Positions 18,363 to 28,888 of a DNA stretch of 64,000 nucleotides are shown here, in pieces. The first letter of the stretch is position 1, and every line of letters starts with the position of its first letter. Source of the DNA: Rhodothermia bacterium (GTDB lineage: Bacteria > Bacteroidota > Rhodothermia > Rhodothermales > JAAAOL01); NCBI GenBank assembly GCA_030428385.1, contig JAUIDY010000016.1:1-64000 (forward strand). Reading direction: 5' to 3'. A program made the position numbers and the translations under genes. The notes below the pieces were generated by a model that was given only the letters and a program-made list of their open reading frames with translations, did not search any database and had not been told where the DNA came from.

Positions 18363-20597
18363 TTACCCGATGTCCCACGGACGATCAGACTCGGTGGTGC
18401 GTTCGCGGGCACGACGCATGAGCAGGTTATGCAGTCCTTCTTCTTCTGCCTCTTCGTTGGGCTGGCGCTGGATATAAAAACCATCCGGGAATAAATCCCA
18501 GGCCAGCCGCTGATCTTCGAGGCAAAAGCGTATCAACCGGCGGAGGCGATTGCGCATTTCCTCGTCCTCAATCGGTGCAATGGCCTCAACGCGGTCGTCG
18601 AGGTTCCGGCGCATCCAGTCTGCGCTGCCGATGTAGAACAACGGCTCGCCGTTGTTGCCGAAGTAATAGACGCGGCTGTGCTCTAGAAAACGCCCGATAA
18701 TACTGATGATTCGGATGTTGTCGCTGAAACCTGGCAGTCCGGGGCGCAACCGGCAATGCCCGCGCACGATCAGGTCGATCTTGACCCCCGCCTGCGAGGC
18801 CCGATACAATTCCTGGATCATCTCTACGTCATCCAAGCCGTTCATTTTTGCCACTATCCGGCCATTGCCGCTGCGCTTCTGGTGGCGCACCTCTTCCCGA
18901 ATCAGTTTAAAAAACGTCTTGCGCATCTCGCGAGGGGCAATCAGGAGCTTGCGGTAGTGCTGCTCGGGCGCATAGCCAGTGAGATAGTGGAACAGGTTGG
19001 TCACGTCGTAGCCCAGGTCGGTGGAGCAGGTAAACAGCCCCAGGTCCGTGTAGAGCCGCGCCGTCTTGCTATTGTAGTTCCCCGTCCCAATATGGCAATA
19101 GGTGCGCAACCCGCCCGGTTCTTCCCTGATAATCAGCGTTGTTTTGGTGTGTGTTTTTAGCCCTACCAGGCCATACGTCACGTGCACCCCCGACTTTTCG
19201 AGCATCTGCGCCCACTCAATGTTGTTTTCCTCATCAAACCGCGCCTTCACCTCCACCAGCACCGCCACCTGCTTGCCAAGCTCTGCTGCCCGGATGAGGG
19301 CCGCTACAATGGGCGACTCCTCAGACGTCCGGTACAGCGTGAGTTTCATGGCCAGCACCTGCGGATCCACGGCGGCCTCCTCTACAAAACGCTGCACGCT
19401 GGCGGTGAATGATTCGTAGGGATGGTGAACCATGATGTCGCCTTCGCGGATCATGCTGAACATATTCACGTGCTCCTTTCCCTCTGGATCGCGCAGCAGC
19501 CGCGAGGGAATGACGGGCTCCCACGGCGCAAACTGGTGCTCGGGCACATCCAGCCCCGCCAGTACAAACAGGTCGGTGTAGTTGAGCAGCCCTTCGGTTT
19601 CGTACACATCCACTTCCTCAAGCTGCAACTCGCGGATCAGCACCCCGCGGACCTCTTGCGGCATCCCCTGTTCGAGTTCGAGGCGCACCACGGGTGCAAA
19701 CCGGCGCTCCCGGAGTTCTTCCGAGATCATCTCCAGCAAGTCTTCGGCTTCTTCTTCATCGCGGCGAATATCCGCGTTGCGGGTGATGCGGAAAGCATGC
19801 GCATCCACCAGTTCCATCCCCCGAAACAGTTCGCTGAGGTTGTGCTTGATGACCTGTTCGAGCGGGACGAAGTGGTTGGGCTTGGCCAGCGGCACCCACC
19901 GCCCCCGGCTCGTCGGTACCTTGAGGCGGGCAAAATGGGTGGTGCCCCGTGTCGGATGGCGGAGCGTCACGGCCAACGACAGGCTCAGGTTGGAGATAAA
20001 AGGAAACGGATGCCCCGGATCGACGGCCAGGGGCGTGAGGATGGGGAAAATGTTCTCCTGAAAATAGACATCGAGCTTGCGCTGGCGGTGCTTGCTCAGG
20101 TCTTCGTAGTTATGAATAACGATGCCGGCATCCGCTTCCAGTTGCGGCTTCAGGTCTTCTTTCCACAGCTTCGTGAGGGTGCGAAAGATAGGGCGCACCG
20201 CCGCCCGGCAAAGCTCCAGTTGCTCCTGCGGCGTCCGCCCATCCGGAGACAGCGCCCGCACCCCGGCCAGTTTCTGCCGCTTCAGGCCCCCAATGCGCTT
20301 GCGAAAAAACTCATCGAGGTTGCTCGACGTGATGGCCAGGAACCGAACGCGCTCCAGCAGCGGCATGCGGGTATCCATCGCCTGATACAAAACGCGCCAA
20401 TTAAAATCGAGCCAGCTTAGCTCCCGGTTGAAGTACAGCGTCGGATGGTCCAGCGAGGCGTTGCGGGGTACGGGGCGCGGCGAGGTGGCCGTCGGCACCG
20501 TAAATTCCAGTTGATGCGACGCACCGTTCGTGGCTTCTGCCGCCCCGGCACCGGACGCCTTTTCTATGTTGATTGGGGTTTTTGTTTTATCAGACAT
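18363..20597 (-). CDS. ppk1: Polyphosphate kinase 1
   Basis: 744-aa cytoplasmic or membrane-associated enzyme that polymerises ATP gamma-phosphate into polyphosphate. All four PPK1 domains are visible: N-terminal (YFNRELSWLDFNWRVLYQA), head, and two PLD-like C domains. The autophosphorylated His is in VGLKTHTKTTLI, followed by YCHIGTGNYNSKTARLYTDL. The second-domain His is in LEHSRVYYFGNNGEP. ATG 20597 is chosen; the longer frame adds residues not seen in PPK1. An acidic, Ala/Ser-rich tail of about 45 residues precedes the conserved start. The gene is divergent from glgB across 213 bp. Confidence 0.95.
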   Translation of the reverse strand: MSDKTKTPINIEKASGAGAAEATNGASHQLEFTVPTATSPRPVPRNASLDHPTLYFNRELSWLDFNWRVLYQAMDTRMPLLERVRFLAITSSNLDEFFRKRIGGLKRQKLAGVRALSPDGRTPQEQLELCRAAVRPIFRTLTKLWKEDLKPQLEADAGIVIHNYEDLSKHRQRKLDVYFQENIFPILTPLAVDPGHPFPFISNLSLSLAVTLRHPTRGTTHFARLKVPTSRGRWVPLAKPNHFVPLEQVIKHNLSELFRGMELVDAHAFRITRNADIRRDEEEAEDLLEMISEELRERRFAPVVRLELEQGMPQEVRGVLIRELQLEEVDVYETEGLLNYTDLFVLAGLDVPEHQFAPWEPVIPSRLLRDPEGKEHVNMFSMIREGDIMVHHPYESFTASVQRFVEEAAVDPQVLAMKLTLYRTSEESPIVAALIRAAELGKQVAVLVEVKARFDEENNIEWAQMLEKSGVHVTYGLVGLKTHTKTTLIIREEPGGLRTYCHIGTGNYNSKTARLYTDLGLFTCSTDLGYDVTNLFHYLTGYAPEQHYRKLLIAPREMRKTFFKLIREEVRHQKRSGNGRIVAKMNGLDDVEMIQELYRASQAGVKIDLIVRGHCRLRPGLPGFSDNIRIISIIGRFLEHSRVYYFGNNGEPLFYIGSADWMRRNLDDRVEAIAPIEDEEMRNRLRRLIRFCLEDQRLAWDLFPDGFYIQRQPNEEAEEEGLHNLLMRRARERTTESDRPWDIG

Positions 20598-20810
20598 GGG
20601 TCGGGACACCAGCTCGTTATCATGAATCCCTCTGGGAGGTACGCCTAACATAGCGATCCGCGCCTTTTTAATCGATAGCCGCCGCAAACCTTTGCAAAGG
20701 CAGAAGGAAGAGCGTATGTGCTTTTCGCGAGGATCCGCGCCGTTCCGTACTTTGGTTGTATCTTCCGAGCCCCATTCACTTTAACTCTTGCGTTTTAGAA
20801 GCATCCTACC

Positions 20811-22700
20811 ATGCCGGAGCTGACCAACGACGATTTTTATTACTGGAACCAGGGCACGCACGTCAAAGCCTATGAGCGGCTGGGCGCCCACCCCGACGCC
20901 GATGGCACCTGGTTCACCACCTGGGCGCCCCATGCCAGTTCCGTGGCCGTGATCGGCGAGTTTAATAGCTGGCACCCCGGCACACCGATGCAGCGCACCG
21001 ATGCCGGGCTCTGGCAGGTCTACATCCCCGGTGTGCGCCCCGGTCACCATTACAAGCTCCGTATTCGCCGAGGCGACTACCAGTCCGACAAAACCGATCC
21101 CTATGCCTTCGCCATCGAAGCTCCAGCCAGCGGCGGCAGCAGCATTGCCGGTCTGTCGTCCATCGTGACCGACATGGACTATGCCTGGCAGGACAGCGAT
21201 TGGATGGCCAAGCGCAAAGGTCCCGAACTGTTAAACGGGCCGCTTTCCATCTATGAAGTCCACCTTGGCTCGTGGCAACACAAAGGACATGGCACCTCGC
21301 TGTCTTACCGCGATATCGCCGAGCCGCTCGCCGCGCATGTCAACAAACTCGGCTTCACACATGTGGAGCTGATGCCCGTCGCCGAGCATCCGTACTATGG
21401 TTCCTGGGGCTATCAGACGGTGGGCTACTTCGCGCCCACGCACCGGTATGGCTCGCCGCAGGATTTTATGTATCTCGTGGACTACCTGCATCAACATGGG
21501 ATCGGGGTGCTGCTGGACTGGGTGCCGGGCCACTTCGCCGCCGATCCGCAGGGGCTGGTCTTCTTCGACGGCTCGACGCTGTACGAATACGACGATCCGC
21601 TGATGCGCTATCACCCCGACTGGGGCACGTACGTGTTCGACTACAACAAACCGGGAGTCAAGAACTTCCTCGTCTCCAACGCACTTTTTTGGCTCGACAA
21701 ATACCACATCGACGGGCTGCGCGTAGACGCTGTCGCCTCCATGCTCTACCGGGACTACTCACGCGGGAGCCATTGGAGCCCCAACATGTTTGGCGGGCGG
21801 GAAAACCTGGAAGCCATCGACGTGATCAAGCAGACCAACGAGGCGGTTTATTCGCATTTTCCGACGGCGCTAATGATCGCCGAAGAATCCACCGCATGGC
21901 CCGGGGTCTCGGCACCGACGTACAACAACGGACTGGGCTTTCTCTACAAGTGGAACATGGGCTGGATGAACGACATGCTGGCCTACATGAAGGAAGACCC
22001 TGTCAACCGCAAATACCACCACGATCATCTCACCTTTTCGATGATCTATGCCTACTCCGAGCATTACATTATCCCGCTCTCGCACGATGAGGTGGTGCAC
22101 GGCAAAGGCTCGCTTTGGGGCAAGATGCCGGGCGATCCGTGGCAGAAGGCCGCCAACTTGCGGCTGCTCTACGGGCACCAGTTCGGGCATCCGGGCAAGC
22201 AAATGCTGTTTATGGGCAGCGAATTTGGGCAGCCCCGCGAATGGAATCACGACACTAGCCTCGACTGGCACCTGACCGACGACCCGCTACACGGCGGGTT
22301 GATGCGCTGGGTGGGCGACCTCAACGCACTCTATCGTGAAAATGAAGCCCTGTGGAACGATGCCCCCGGCGGTTTTGACTGGGTGGACTTTAGCGACCGG
22401 GACCAGAGCCTGATTGCCTACGAACGTATTGCCGACGACCAACGGCTGACCTTCATCTTCAACTTCACGCCGGTCCCGCGCCAGAATTACCGCATCGGTG
22501 TTTCTGCAAATGGGACCTACCGCGAGCGCCTCAACAGCGATGCCGAGATTTACGGCGGCAGTGGGATGGGCAACTATGGTTCTCTTGAAACCAATCCGGT
22601 GCCCTACCACGGACGTCCGGCTTCGGTGGTCGTAACCGTTCCGCCGCTGGCGGTGCTAGTGCTGGAAAAAGCCGAGGAGGAGGATTCAGGGGAAGCATGA
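20811..22700 (+). CDS. glgB: 1,4-alpha-glucan branching enzyme
   Basis: 629-aa GH13 enzyme that introduces alpha-1,6 branches into glycogen. Domains in order are a CBM48-like N domain ([20 protein letters not shown]), the barrel with [20 protein letters not shown], the nucleophile region [18 protein letters not shown], the acid [12 protein letters not shown] and the transition-state Asp in [13 protein letters not shown], and a C-terminal beta domain. It lacks the extra N1 module of E. coli GlgB and so matches the shorter class. No other glycogen genes are adjacent. The upstream region has TTGTATCTTC (20756-20765), a 10-mer shared with the RDD gene. Confidence 0.95.
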   Translation: MPELTNDDFYYWNQGTHVKAYERLGAHPDADGTWFTTWAPHASSVAVIGEFNSWHPGTPMQRTDAGLWQVYIPGVRPGHHYKLRIRRGDYQSDKTDPYAFAIEAPASGGSSIAGLSSIVTDMDYAWQDSDWMAKRKGPELLNGPLSIYEVHLGSWQHKGHGTSLSYRDIAEPLAAHVNKLGFTHVELMPVAEHPYYGSWGYQTVGYFAPTHRYGSPQDFMYLVDYLHQHGIGVLLDWVPGHFAADPQGLVFFDGSTLYEYDDPLMRYHPDWGTYVFDYNKPGVKNFLVSNALFWLDKYHIDGLRVDAVASMLYRDYSRGSHWSPNMFGGRENLEAIDVIKQTNEAVYSHFPTALMIAEESTAWPGVSAPTYNNGLGFLYKWNMGWMNDMLAYMKEDPVNRKYHHDHLTFSMIYAYSEHYIIPLSHDEVVHGKGSLWGKMPGDPWQKAANLRLLYGHQFGHPGKQMLFMGSEFGQPREWNHDTSLDWHLTDDPLHGGLMRWVGDLNALYRENEALWNDAPGGFDWVDFSDRDQSLIAYERIADDQRLTFIFNFTPVPRQNYRIGVSANGTYRERLNSDAEIYGGSGMGNYGSLETNPVPYHGRPASVVVTVPPLAVLVLEKAEEEDSGEA

Positions 22701-22792
22701 TCGGCGTTGATGGGATTTCCGAGCACGCGCCGCGCCTTGGCACGTCGCTACGGATGTCGATTTTCACGCTTGGTTGCTCCCGGTTCGTCTCC

Positions 22793-24709
22793 TCACTCTT
22801 CTTCCCGTAATGTCTCGTCCAGCAGTTGCCCGGCGATGTGCATAAAATCGCGCTCGGTGACGATGCCGACGAGGTGGTCATCGCGAACGACGGGCAATGC
22901 GCCGATCTTGTGCTTTCGCATCAGTGAGATCGCGTCGAAGCTTTTCATTTCGGGCGTGACGGAAATGGGATTGCGCACCATGATGTCACGCACAGCGAGT
23001 TCGCTCTGGCGCTCAGAGTCGTATTCAGTAAGATACCGAATCACGCTCCGGTGGCTCACTAACCCGATGAGGCGATGATGTTCGTCTTCGACCAGGACAT
23101 GCCGGATGCGCTGCCAATCCATCAGGCAAGCAACCAGTTCGACGAGTTCGTCTTCATGGACCGTGAACAGGTCGGTGCTCATGTAGTGCTCCACCCGCGA
23201 CGAGCGGATGCGGCGTGGCGACGCGGCTTCTCCCAACTCGGCGAGGGGCCATGTGTGCACCGGATGGCCTTTCTCCTGCCGTTCGACCATGCCTTTCACC
23301 AGTGCATCGAGCCGGTCTGAGCGGGTGCCTTTGCTCATATGGGCGAGCGACGCCAGTTGCCACTCTGAGCCCGTCTGTCCGTGTTCTACCCGTGCAGCCA
23401 GCAAGCCCAGGTAATGGTCGATGTCTGCATCATCGATGCCAGCAGTCGCCAGCCCATTCTGTGCAATCGGCAAGAGGTCTTCGAGAATAAGTTGGGGCGC
23501 TGGCTTGCGTTTGCCGTGCAGCCACGTCAGTTGCGCATTTAGCCCGAGCCGCGCAGCCGCGATGAAGTTGTTTTTTGCATCATCGAACGCAAGCACGTCG
23601 GCGATGTCCTCATATGCTTCGGCCAATCCACTCACCAACCCGAACCAGAACGCCGCATTCGCCACCTCATCCGCTGGTGTAGGCCCGGAAGGCAGGATGC
23701 GGTTTTCAATGCGGAGGTGGGGTTTACCATTCATTACGCCATAACACGCCCGGTTCCAGCGATACACGGTGCCATTGTGCAGCATCAAAGCCTTCAACTT
23801 GGGGATATCGCCTTTGCGTAGCGCGGCAAACGGATCGTCGATGCCTTCTGCGGTGAGCAGCACCCGGAAGCGGGCGATGTCTTCTTTAAAAATCTCGGTG
23901 ACCGACTCTTTCACCCAACTCGTCCCAAAGTTCACGCGGGGACTCATTTCGCGGATGTAGAGGTTGGACGAGCGCGTATCAACGGCTTGCTGAAAAAGCG
24001 CGATGCGGGTTTCTTGCCACAGCCGTTTGCCAAACAAAATCGGGGAGTTGACTGCCGCCGCCAACACGGGCCCTGCCACCGCCTGCGCCAGGTTGTACAT
24101 CCGCGCAAACTCGTTGGGGGCCACCTGAAAATGTGTCTGGAAGCTGGTGTTGCACCCTTCGAGCATGATGGAGTCATGCTTGACGTAGAGTTCGTCCACC
24201 CCCCGGATCTGGTACTGCGCCTGCCCGCCACGCAACCGCTGGATGGCGTCATTCAGGGCGAAGTAGCGGGGCATACGCGTCATGTTGTCCAGCACCACGT
24301 CCGAAATATGGATCGTTGGCAAAATGCCCACCATGGCCACATCGCCGCCCGCTTTGCGGACCACCTCTCGCGTGTAGGCCATCTTTTCGTTGATGGTTTG
24401 CTCAATCTGACTCAAACATGTCCCGCCAAAAACTTGCGGGGTCATGTTGAACTCCAGATTAAACCGGGTCAACTCCGTCACCACATCCGGGTCTTCATTG
24501 AGCGCCATCACCGCTTCCACGATGGGCGCGGGATGTCCGCGTTCATCCACGAGGAACAGTTCCTGCTCTGCCCCAATACGGCGAATGTCCGTCTCGAACA
24601 TGCCTTCGGCGAGCATATGCTCCATTGCTCGCACATCTTGAATTAGTTGCCGTGCGAAGTCGCGCAGGCTGGCTTCGTTGTCTAGCCGCTGTACGTTATG
24701 CTCACCCAT
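22793..24709 (-). CDS. GCS2-type glutamate-cysteine ligase-like protein with C-terminal CBS pair
   Basis: 638 aa. Residues ~30-440 belong to the carboxylate-amine ligase/GCS2 family: IGAEQELFLVDERGHPAPIV, LTRFNLEFNMTPQVFGG, GCNTSFQTHFQV and NPNLYIREMSPRV-like text. These enzymes join glutamate to Cys or another amine using ATP. The last ~145 residues form two CBS domains (HYMSTDLFTVHEDELVELV; VRDIMVRNPISVTPEMKS), which usually sense adenine nucleotides. The fusion suggests energy-controlled thiol or gamma-glutamyl synthesis; the amine substrate is unknown. ATG 24709 is chosen because it sits about 34 nt after a good promoter and starts with MGEHNVQRLDN. Confidence 0.82.
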   Translation of the reverse strand: MGEHNVQRLDNEASLRDFARQLIQDVRAMEHMLAEGMFETDIRRIGAEQELFLVDERGHPAPIVEAVMALNEDPDVVTELTRFNLEFNMTPQVFGGTCLSQIEQTINEKMAYTREVVRKAGGDVAMVGILPTIHISDVVLDNMTRMPRYFALNDAIQRLRGGQAQYQIRGVDELYVKHDSIMLEGCNTSFQTHFQVAPNEFARMYNLAQAVAGPVLAAAVNSPILFGKRLWQETRIALFQQAVDTRSSNLYIREMSPRVNFGTSWVKESVTEIFKEDIARFRVLLTAEGIDDPFAALRKGDIPKLKALMLHNGTVYRWNRACYGVMNGKPHLRIENRILPSGPTPADEVANAAFWFGLVSGLAEAYEDIADVLAFDDAKNNFIAAARLGLNAQLTWLHGKRKPAPQLILEDLLPIAQNGLATAGIDDADIDHYLGLLAARVEHGQTGSEWQLASLAHMSKGTRSDRLDALVKGMVERQEKGHPVHTWPLAELGEAASPRRIRSSRVEHYMSTDLFTVHEDELVELVACLMDWQRIRHVLVEDEHHRLIGLVSHRSVIRYLTEYDSERQSELAVRDIMVRNPISVTPEMKSFDAISLMRKHKIGALPVVRDDHLVGIVTERDFMHIAGQLLDETLREEE

Positions 24710-24749
24710 CCCGAGTAGAAGAAAGTGAATCAAAAAAGTGTGGCACCGA

Positions 24750-24778
24750 TAAATAGGGTGATCCGGGGTAAGAGTCAA
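24750..24778 (-). promoter_or_regulatory. Sigma70-type promoter for the GCS2-CBS gene
   Basis: On the minus strand TTGACT (24778-24773), 17-nt spacer, TATTTA (24755-24750). The expected transcript start is near 24743, giving a 5' leader of about 34 nt to the ATG at 24709. Confidence 0.5.
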
Positions 24779-24984
24779 CATGCAACCCACCGCGGCGGAG
24801 TGTGGAGTTGAATCTGGTGCCTTCCTGCCGAAACCTCCCCTTTCAGCCCTCGTTCTTTTGCACCAACGGTAGAGACGGCAACCTGCTGTGCCAGCCCCGT
24901 CTCTTCTGCCCCCCTTTTCATGGATGGTTCTGCGGAACATCCTCCCCGTATTCTTCCTGTTTTCCGGTCCCCTTTGTGTTGCGT

Positions 24985-26739
24985 ATGCGTCAACATCCCC
25001 TGACTTCTGTGCTGGTCAAGGCGATTGGCTTTTTCCTCGGTAGCCTGAGCCTGCTGCATGCACCTGCGGCTTGGGGTCAACGCTCGGTGACAACCCCTGA
25101 AACAGAAGCCACCACACCTCAAGCGATTCAGGCCCAACAGTTGTTGGTCCGAGGCATGACCTATCAGCAACTGGACGATCAGGAAACCGCCCTTCAATAT
25201 TTTAATGAAGCGTTGGGCCTGGCCCCCAACGAACCCGCCATCCTTGCGGCCTTGGCCGCTACCCACGAAGTCCTCGACGACATCCCGACCGCCCTTTTCT
25301 TTGCAGAACAGGCCCGGCAACACGGCTCCGACAATGTGTATCATTTTTTCCTGGTGGCGGAGTTACACATGCGGGCGGGGGAGCTATCCACGGCTGAAGC
25401 GGCGTATCAAACCCTGCTGGCTCAATTTCCCGACAACTGGGACGCCCGGCAGTCGCTGGCGCAGGTCCAAACTATGCTGGGCCGTGACCACGACGCCATT
25501 GCCACCTACGAGCATCTTATCGCGCAGGCCCAGCATTATGCCGACGTACGGCGCCAGATTCTTCCCCTTTATTTGCGCGTCGGGGACATGGAAGGGGCAG
25601 AACGTACCCTCCAGGCCATCACGGAACTGGACCCTCGGGATGCCCCTGCCTGGCGCTCGCTGGGCGATTTGTATGTTCGCCAGAACAAATTGGAAGCCGC
25701 CGTCCATGCTTATGAGCAAGCGCTTCATGCCAACCTGAATGATGTCTATGCTGCGATGGCCTTGGCCGATGTATACCGGGCGCTGGGACAAAACAATCAG
25801 GCCGACGCCTTGCTCGACCATTCCTTGCATCTTGAAAGTGCGTCCGTAGAGGAGTTGCTCACCCGTGCCGAACTACTGGCTGCCACGGTGCCCCCCGATG
25901 AAGAGACGCACCGCTCTGCCGTTCAAATCCTGGAACACGTCCTGGAGCGTGCCCCCCAAAACAGCAACGCCCTTTCCCTGCTTGGACAGTTGTACTTTGT
26001 GCAGGGACGCTACGCGGAAGCCGCCCCGTTGCTAGAACAGGCCCTGCGCGAAAACCCCCGCGACCCCGATGGCTGGTGCCAGGCGGCGGCGGCCTATATC
26101 GAGGCCGGCGACCCGGAACACGCCGTGGAAGTAACCGAAGAAGCCTTGTTGCTTTTTCCCGGCCACCTGCGCGTGCTCCGCACCTCGGCCTTGAGTCTGT
26201 CACGGTCCTACCGCCATGAGGAAGCCGTCCTCCGCTTCGAAGAGGCCCTGGCGATTGCCCACGAAGACACCCCCGATGACATTACCCTGATCTCTGACCT
26301 CTACGCCGCCCTTGCCCAGGTGTACGACCGGCAGCAACAGTTTGCCACGGCTGACTCGATCTACGGCCGCGCCCTTGCTACCGACCCTCAAAATGCTGTG
26401 GCGTTAAACAACCATGCCTACAGCCTCGTCAACCGGGGCGAACGACTGCGGGAGGCCCGGCGGCTGGCAGAGCGGGCGGTAGACCAGGCACCCCGTAACC
26501 CGCGTTATCTCGACACCCTTGGCTGGGTGTTGTTTCACCTCGAACGCCTGGATGAAGCCGAAGAAATCTTTACCCGTGCTCTTGCGTCTGAACAGGCCAG
26601 CGCTGCGGTGTATGAACATTATGGCGACCTGCGGGCACGACGTGGGGACCTAGAGTCGGCCCGGCAGTATTGGCAGCAAGCCCTGGATAAATCCCCGGAT
26701 AATGTGGCCCTTCAAGAAAAGCTCAAGGAAGACAGTTAA
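24985..26739 (+). CDS. Exported TPR-repeat protein
   Basis: 584 aa with a signal peptide (about residues 1-31, ending AAWGQ) and then back-to-back tetratricopeptide repeats over nearly the whole length (DQETALQYFNEALGLAPNEP, EAAPLLEQALRENPRDPDGW). Such proteins act as periplasmic or outer-membrane scaffolds. It is 20 bp upstream of a DUF4292 lipoprotein and an EnvC-like protein, an order conserved in Bacteroidota, which suggests an envelope-assembly or lipoprotein-handling role. ATG 24985 is chosen because the longer frame has no export signal at its front. Confidence 0.85.
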   Translation: MRQHPLTSVLVKAIGFFLGSLSLLHAPAAWGQRSVTTPETEATTPQAIQAQQLLVRGMTYQQLDDQETALQYFNEALGLAPNEPAILAALAATHEVLDDIPTALFFAEQARQHGSDNVYHFFLVAELHMRAGELSTAEAAYQTLLAQFPDNWDARQSLAQVQTMLGRDHDAIATYEHLIAQAQHYADVRRQILPLYLRVGDMEGAERTLQAITELDPRDAPAWRSLGDLYVRQNKLEAAVHAYEQALHANLNDVYAAMALADVYRALGQNNQADALLDHSLHLESASVEELLTRAELLAATVPPDEETHRSAVQILEHVLERAPQNSNALSLLGQLYFVQGRYAEAAPLLEQALRENPRDPDGWCQAAAAYIEAGDPEHAVEVTEEALLLFPGHLRVLRTSALSLSRSYRHEEAVLRFEEALAIAHEDTPDDITLISDLYAALAQVYDRQQQFATADSIYGRALATDPQNAVALNNHAYSLVNRGERLREARRLAERAVDQAPRNPRYLDTLGWVLFHLERLDEAEEIFTRALASEQASAAVYEHYGDLRARRGDLESARQYWQQALDKSPDNVALQEKLKEDS

Positions 26740-26759
26740 CGCACCCACTCGCTTACCCT

Positions 26760-27557
26760 ATGCGCTCTTTTAAGCGTCTCTTGCCTGTATTTTGGGGACT
26801 GGTCCTTGTTTCCGTTGCGGGCTGTTCCGGTTCTCGCGCCCTCGCGCCCCGCCCCGAACTTCCTGAAGCCTTTCCGCATCACTCGCTGCTTCAGATTCAG
26901 CAACACCTGCGTCCTACTGCGCTAGACACCCTGCTGGCGTTTACAGCCAAAGCCAGCCTCTCCATCCGCTCGCCGCAACAAAATGCCAACCTGACGGCCG
27001 ACATCCGTCATCGGCGCAACGATTCGCTCTACATGACCCTCAGCCCGGGGCTCGGGCTGGAAGCCGCACGGATTCTCATCACTCCTGACAGCTTCTTTGT
27101 CCATGACCGTATCAACAAACGGCTGATGTACGGCAACCTGGAAGATGCCTCCGCGCAGTTGCCCTTCCCGGTCACGGGCGATGACATTTTTCTGGGACTC
27201 CTCGGCCTGCTTTCCCCAGACGACCAAACCAACTGGCAGTTGGATGCCGATAGCGCACATTACCACCTGCGGGACCCGGAACGCGACCGGCTGTTTGTCA
27301 TCGACCCCGCTCTGTGGCGCGTGGTTCGCTATGAGGAACGTGATGAGCAGGGCGATTTGGTGGAAGCGCGTGTCTTCGAAGAATTTGATCAGTTCGAACA
27401 CCTTTTCCTGCCCCGGGAGGTCACATTCCGCCGCCCGTCCCAAGAGACCAGCGCCACGTTGTATTACCGCTCCCTGAACCTTTCCCCAACTACCGTGTCC
27501 TTCCCATCTCGTATCGGCGAGGGTGCGGACCCGGTGTTGATTACAGGACCGCAATAA
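26760..27557 (+). CDS. DUF4292 lipoprotein (LolB-like fold likely)
   Basis: 265-aa lipoprotein with lipobox SVAGC (Cys22). The body matches DUF4292: FTAKASLSIRSPQQNANLTA, LYMTLSPGLGLEAARILIT, DSFFVHDRINKRLMYGNL. The family is thought to share the half-barrel fold of LolA/LolB, so it may carry lipids or lipoproteins to the outer membrane; this is inference. It lies 20 bp after the TPR gene and 92 bp before the EnvC-like gene. Confidence 0.82.
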   Translation: MRSFKRLLPVFWGLVLVSVAGCSGSRALAPRPELPEAFPHHSLLQIQQHLRPTALDTLLAFTAKASLSIRSPQQNANLTADIRHRRNDSLYMTLSPGLGLEAARILITPDSFFVHDRINKRLMYGNLEDASAQLPFPVTGDDIFLGLLGLLSPDDQTNWQLDADSAHYHLRDPERDRLFVIDPALWRVVRYEERDEQGDLVEARVFEEFDQFEHLFLPREVTFRRPSQETSATLYYRSLNLSPTTVSFPSRIGEGADPVLITGPQ

Positions 27558-27649
27558 TACCATCTGGCTTCCGTTATAGGTACGCTTCTTTCTTCCGATA
27601 CTCGGCACGGACCTCTTTCTGCTTTTTTGAACCTCTGTTTCACGGTGCG

Positions 27650-28849
27650 ATGGTTTCTCTTTTCCGCACGATAGGCCTTGGCGTTGTCTTGCTCCTCTTG
27701 CTGGTGCTTCCCGCTTCGGCCCAGATCGACGGCAACCGAACGGCCACCGAGCAGCGACTTTACGAACTGCGTGAACAAATCCGGCTCGATGAACAGCGGC
27801 TCTCCCTTGCGGCCCAGGCCGAACAGGCTTCACTCCACGACCTCCGCAACCTCGACCGCCAAATCGCGCTGCGGCGTGAACTGACTACCCACCTCCAGCA
27901 ACGCCTGATCGAACTAGGCGAACAAAGCGACTCCCTGATTCTTTCGACGAGTATCCTGGAAGCTGACATCGGTGCCCTCAAGGAGCAGTATCAACACCGG
28001 GCGCGCCATGCTTATAAACACGGGCGGCTGCACGATATTGCCCTTATCCTGGCCGCCCAGTCCATCAACCAGATGCTGATCCGCATTCGGTACCTCACCC
28101 GTTTTGCCAATGAGCGGCGGGATAAACTGCGGGGCATCCAGGCGGCTGCCGATACGTTGGCGAAGCGCCAGCAAGCCCTGAACGACGCCCGCGATGAAAC
28201 CCAACTGCTCATTCAACAGGCCGAAGAAGAGCAGCAACAACTCAGTTATCTTCAGCGCAGCCGGCAGAATGTGGTGCAGCAACTACAGGCCGAACGAAAC
28301 ACCATCCAGCATGACCTGACCCAGAACCGTCAGGCAGCCTCGGCTTTCGAGGCCCAGTTGCGCCAGGTGATTGCCGCTGAAACCAACCGCCGCCGGAATA
28401 CCGCCGACACACGCGTCCTCCGCGAGTTTCGCGAACTTTCGGGCTCCTTCCTCTCGAACCAGGGCCGCCTCCCGTGGCCTGCACGCGGCGTCGTGGTTGA
28501 ACCGTTTGGCGAAGTCATCAACCCGGTGTATGGCACCAGCACCCCCAACCCCGGCGTCTTCATCGCCACCAACCCTCAGGAGGAAGTGGTCTCCGTCTTC
28601 GATGGCACCATCCTTAGCGTTTCCGTCATCCCGGAATTTGGACGCTACATCTTGATTGAGCACGGTGAATATCAGACGGCCTACAGCAACTTCTCGCTCA
28701 TCTATGTGGGCGAAGGGGAGCGCATCAAAGCCGGACAAACACTCGGACGCGCAGGCACCGAGGACGAACCTAAAGGAGCCGGGCTCTTCTTTGCGCTGTT
28801 CCAAAACGGGGAAGCCATCAATCCCGTCCCGTGGCTCGGACGCCGATAA
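27650..28849 (+). CDS. EnvC-like coiled-coil protein with degenerate LytM (M23) domain
   Basis: 399 aa. A signal peptide (1-24, ending PASAQ) is followed by a long Gln/Leu/Arg-rich coiled coil (~30-265) and a C-terminal LytM fold (~270-398; GRYILIEHGEYQTAYSNFSL, GERIKAGQTLGRAG). The M23 zinc ligands are missing: the first block (GxxxD) reads NPGVFIAT and the HxH block reads LFFALFQ. The protein is therefore probably an amidase activator such as EnvC/NlpD rather than a peptidase. It acts in the periplasm at septal peptidoglycan and is the last gene of the TPR-DUF4292 trio. Confidence 0.88.
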   Translation: MVSLFRTIGLGVVLLLLLVLPASAQIDGNRTATEQRLYELREQIRLDEQRLSLAAQAEQASLHDLRNLDRQIALRRELTTHLQQRLIELGEQSDSLILSTSILEADIGALKEQYQHRARHAYKHGRLHDIALILAAQSINQMLIRIRYLTRFANERRDKLRGIQAAADTLAKRQQALNDARDETQLLIQQAEEEQQQLSYLQRSRQNVVQQLQAERNTIQHDLTQNRQAASAFEAQLRQVIAAETNRRRNTADTRVLREFRELSGSFLSNQGRLPWPARGVVVEPFGEVINPVYGTSTPNPGVFIATNPQEEVVSVFDGTILSVSVIPEFGRYILIEHGEYQTAYSNFSLIYVGEGERIKAGQTLGRAGTEDEPKGAGLFFALFQNGEAINPVPWLGRR

Positions 28850-28888
28850 CATTACTTTCGCCTCCAACCATCCAAGAACGCCCCGGCC

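Noticed and set aside
25700-25725. LacI-type AAGCGCTT core
   Set aside because: Lies inside the TPR coding sequence without the flanking operator bases; chance match.
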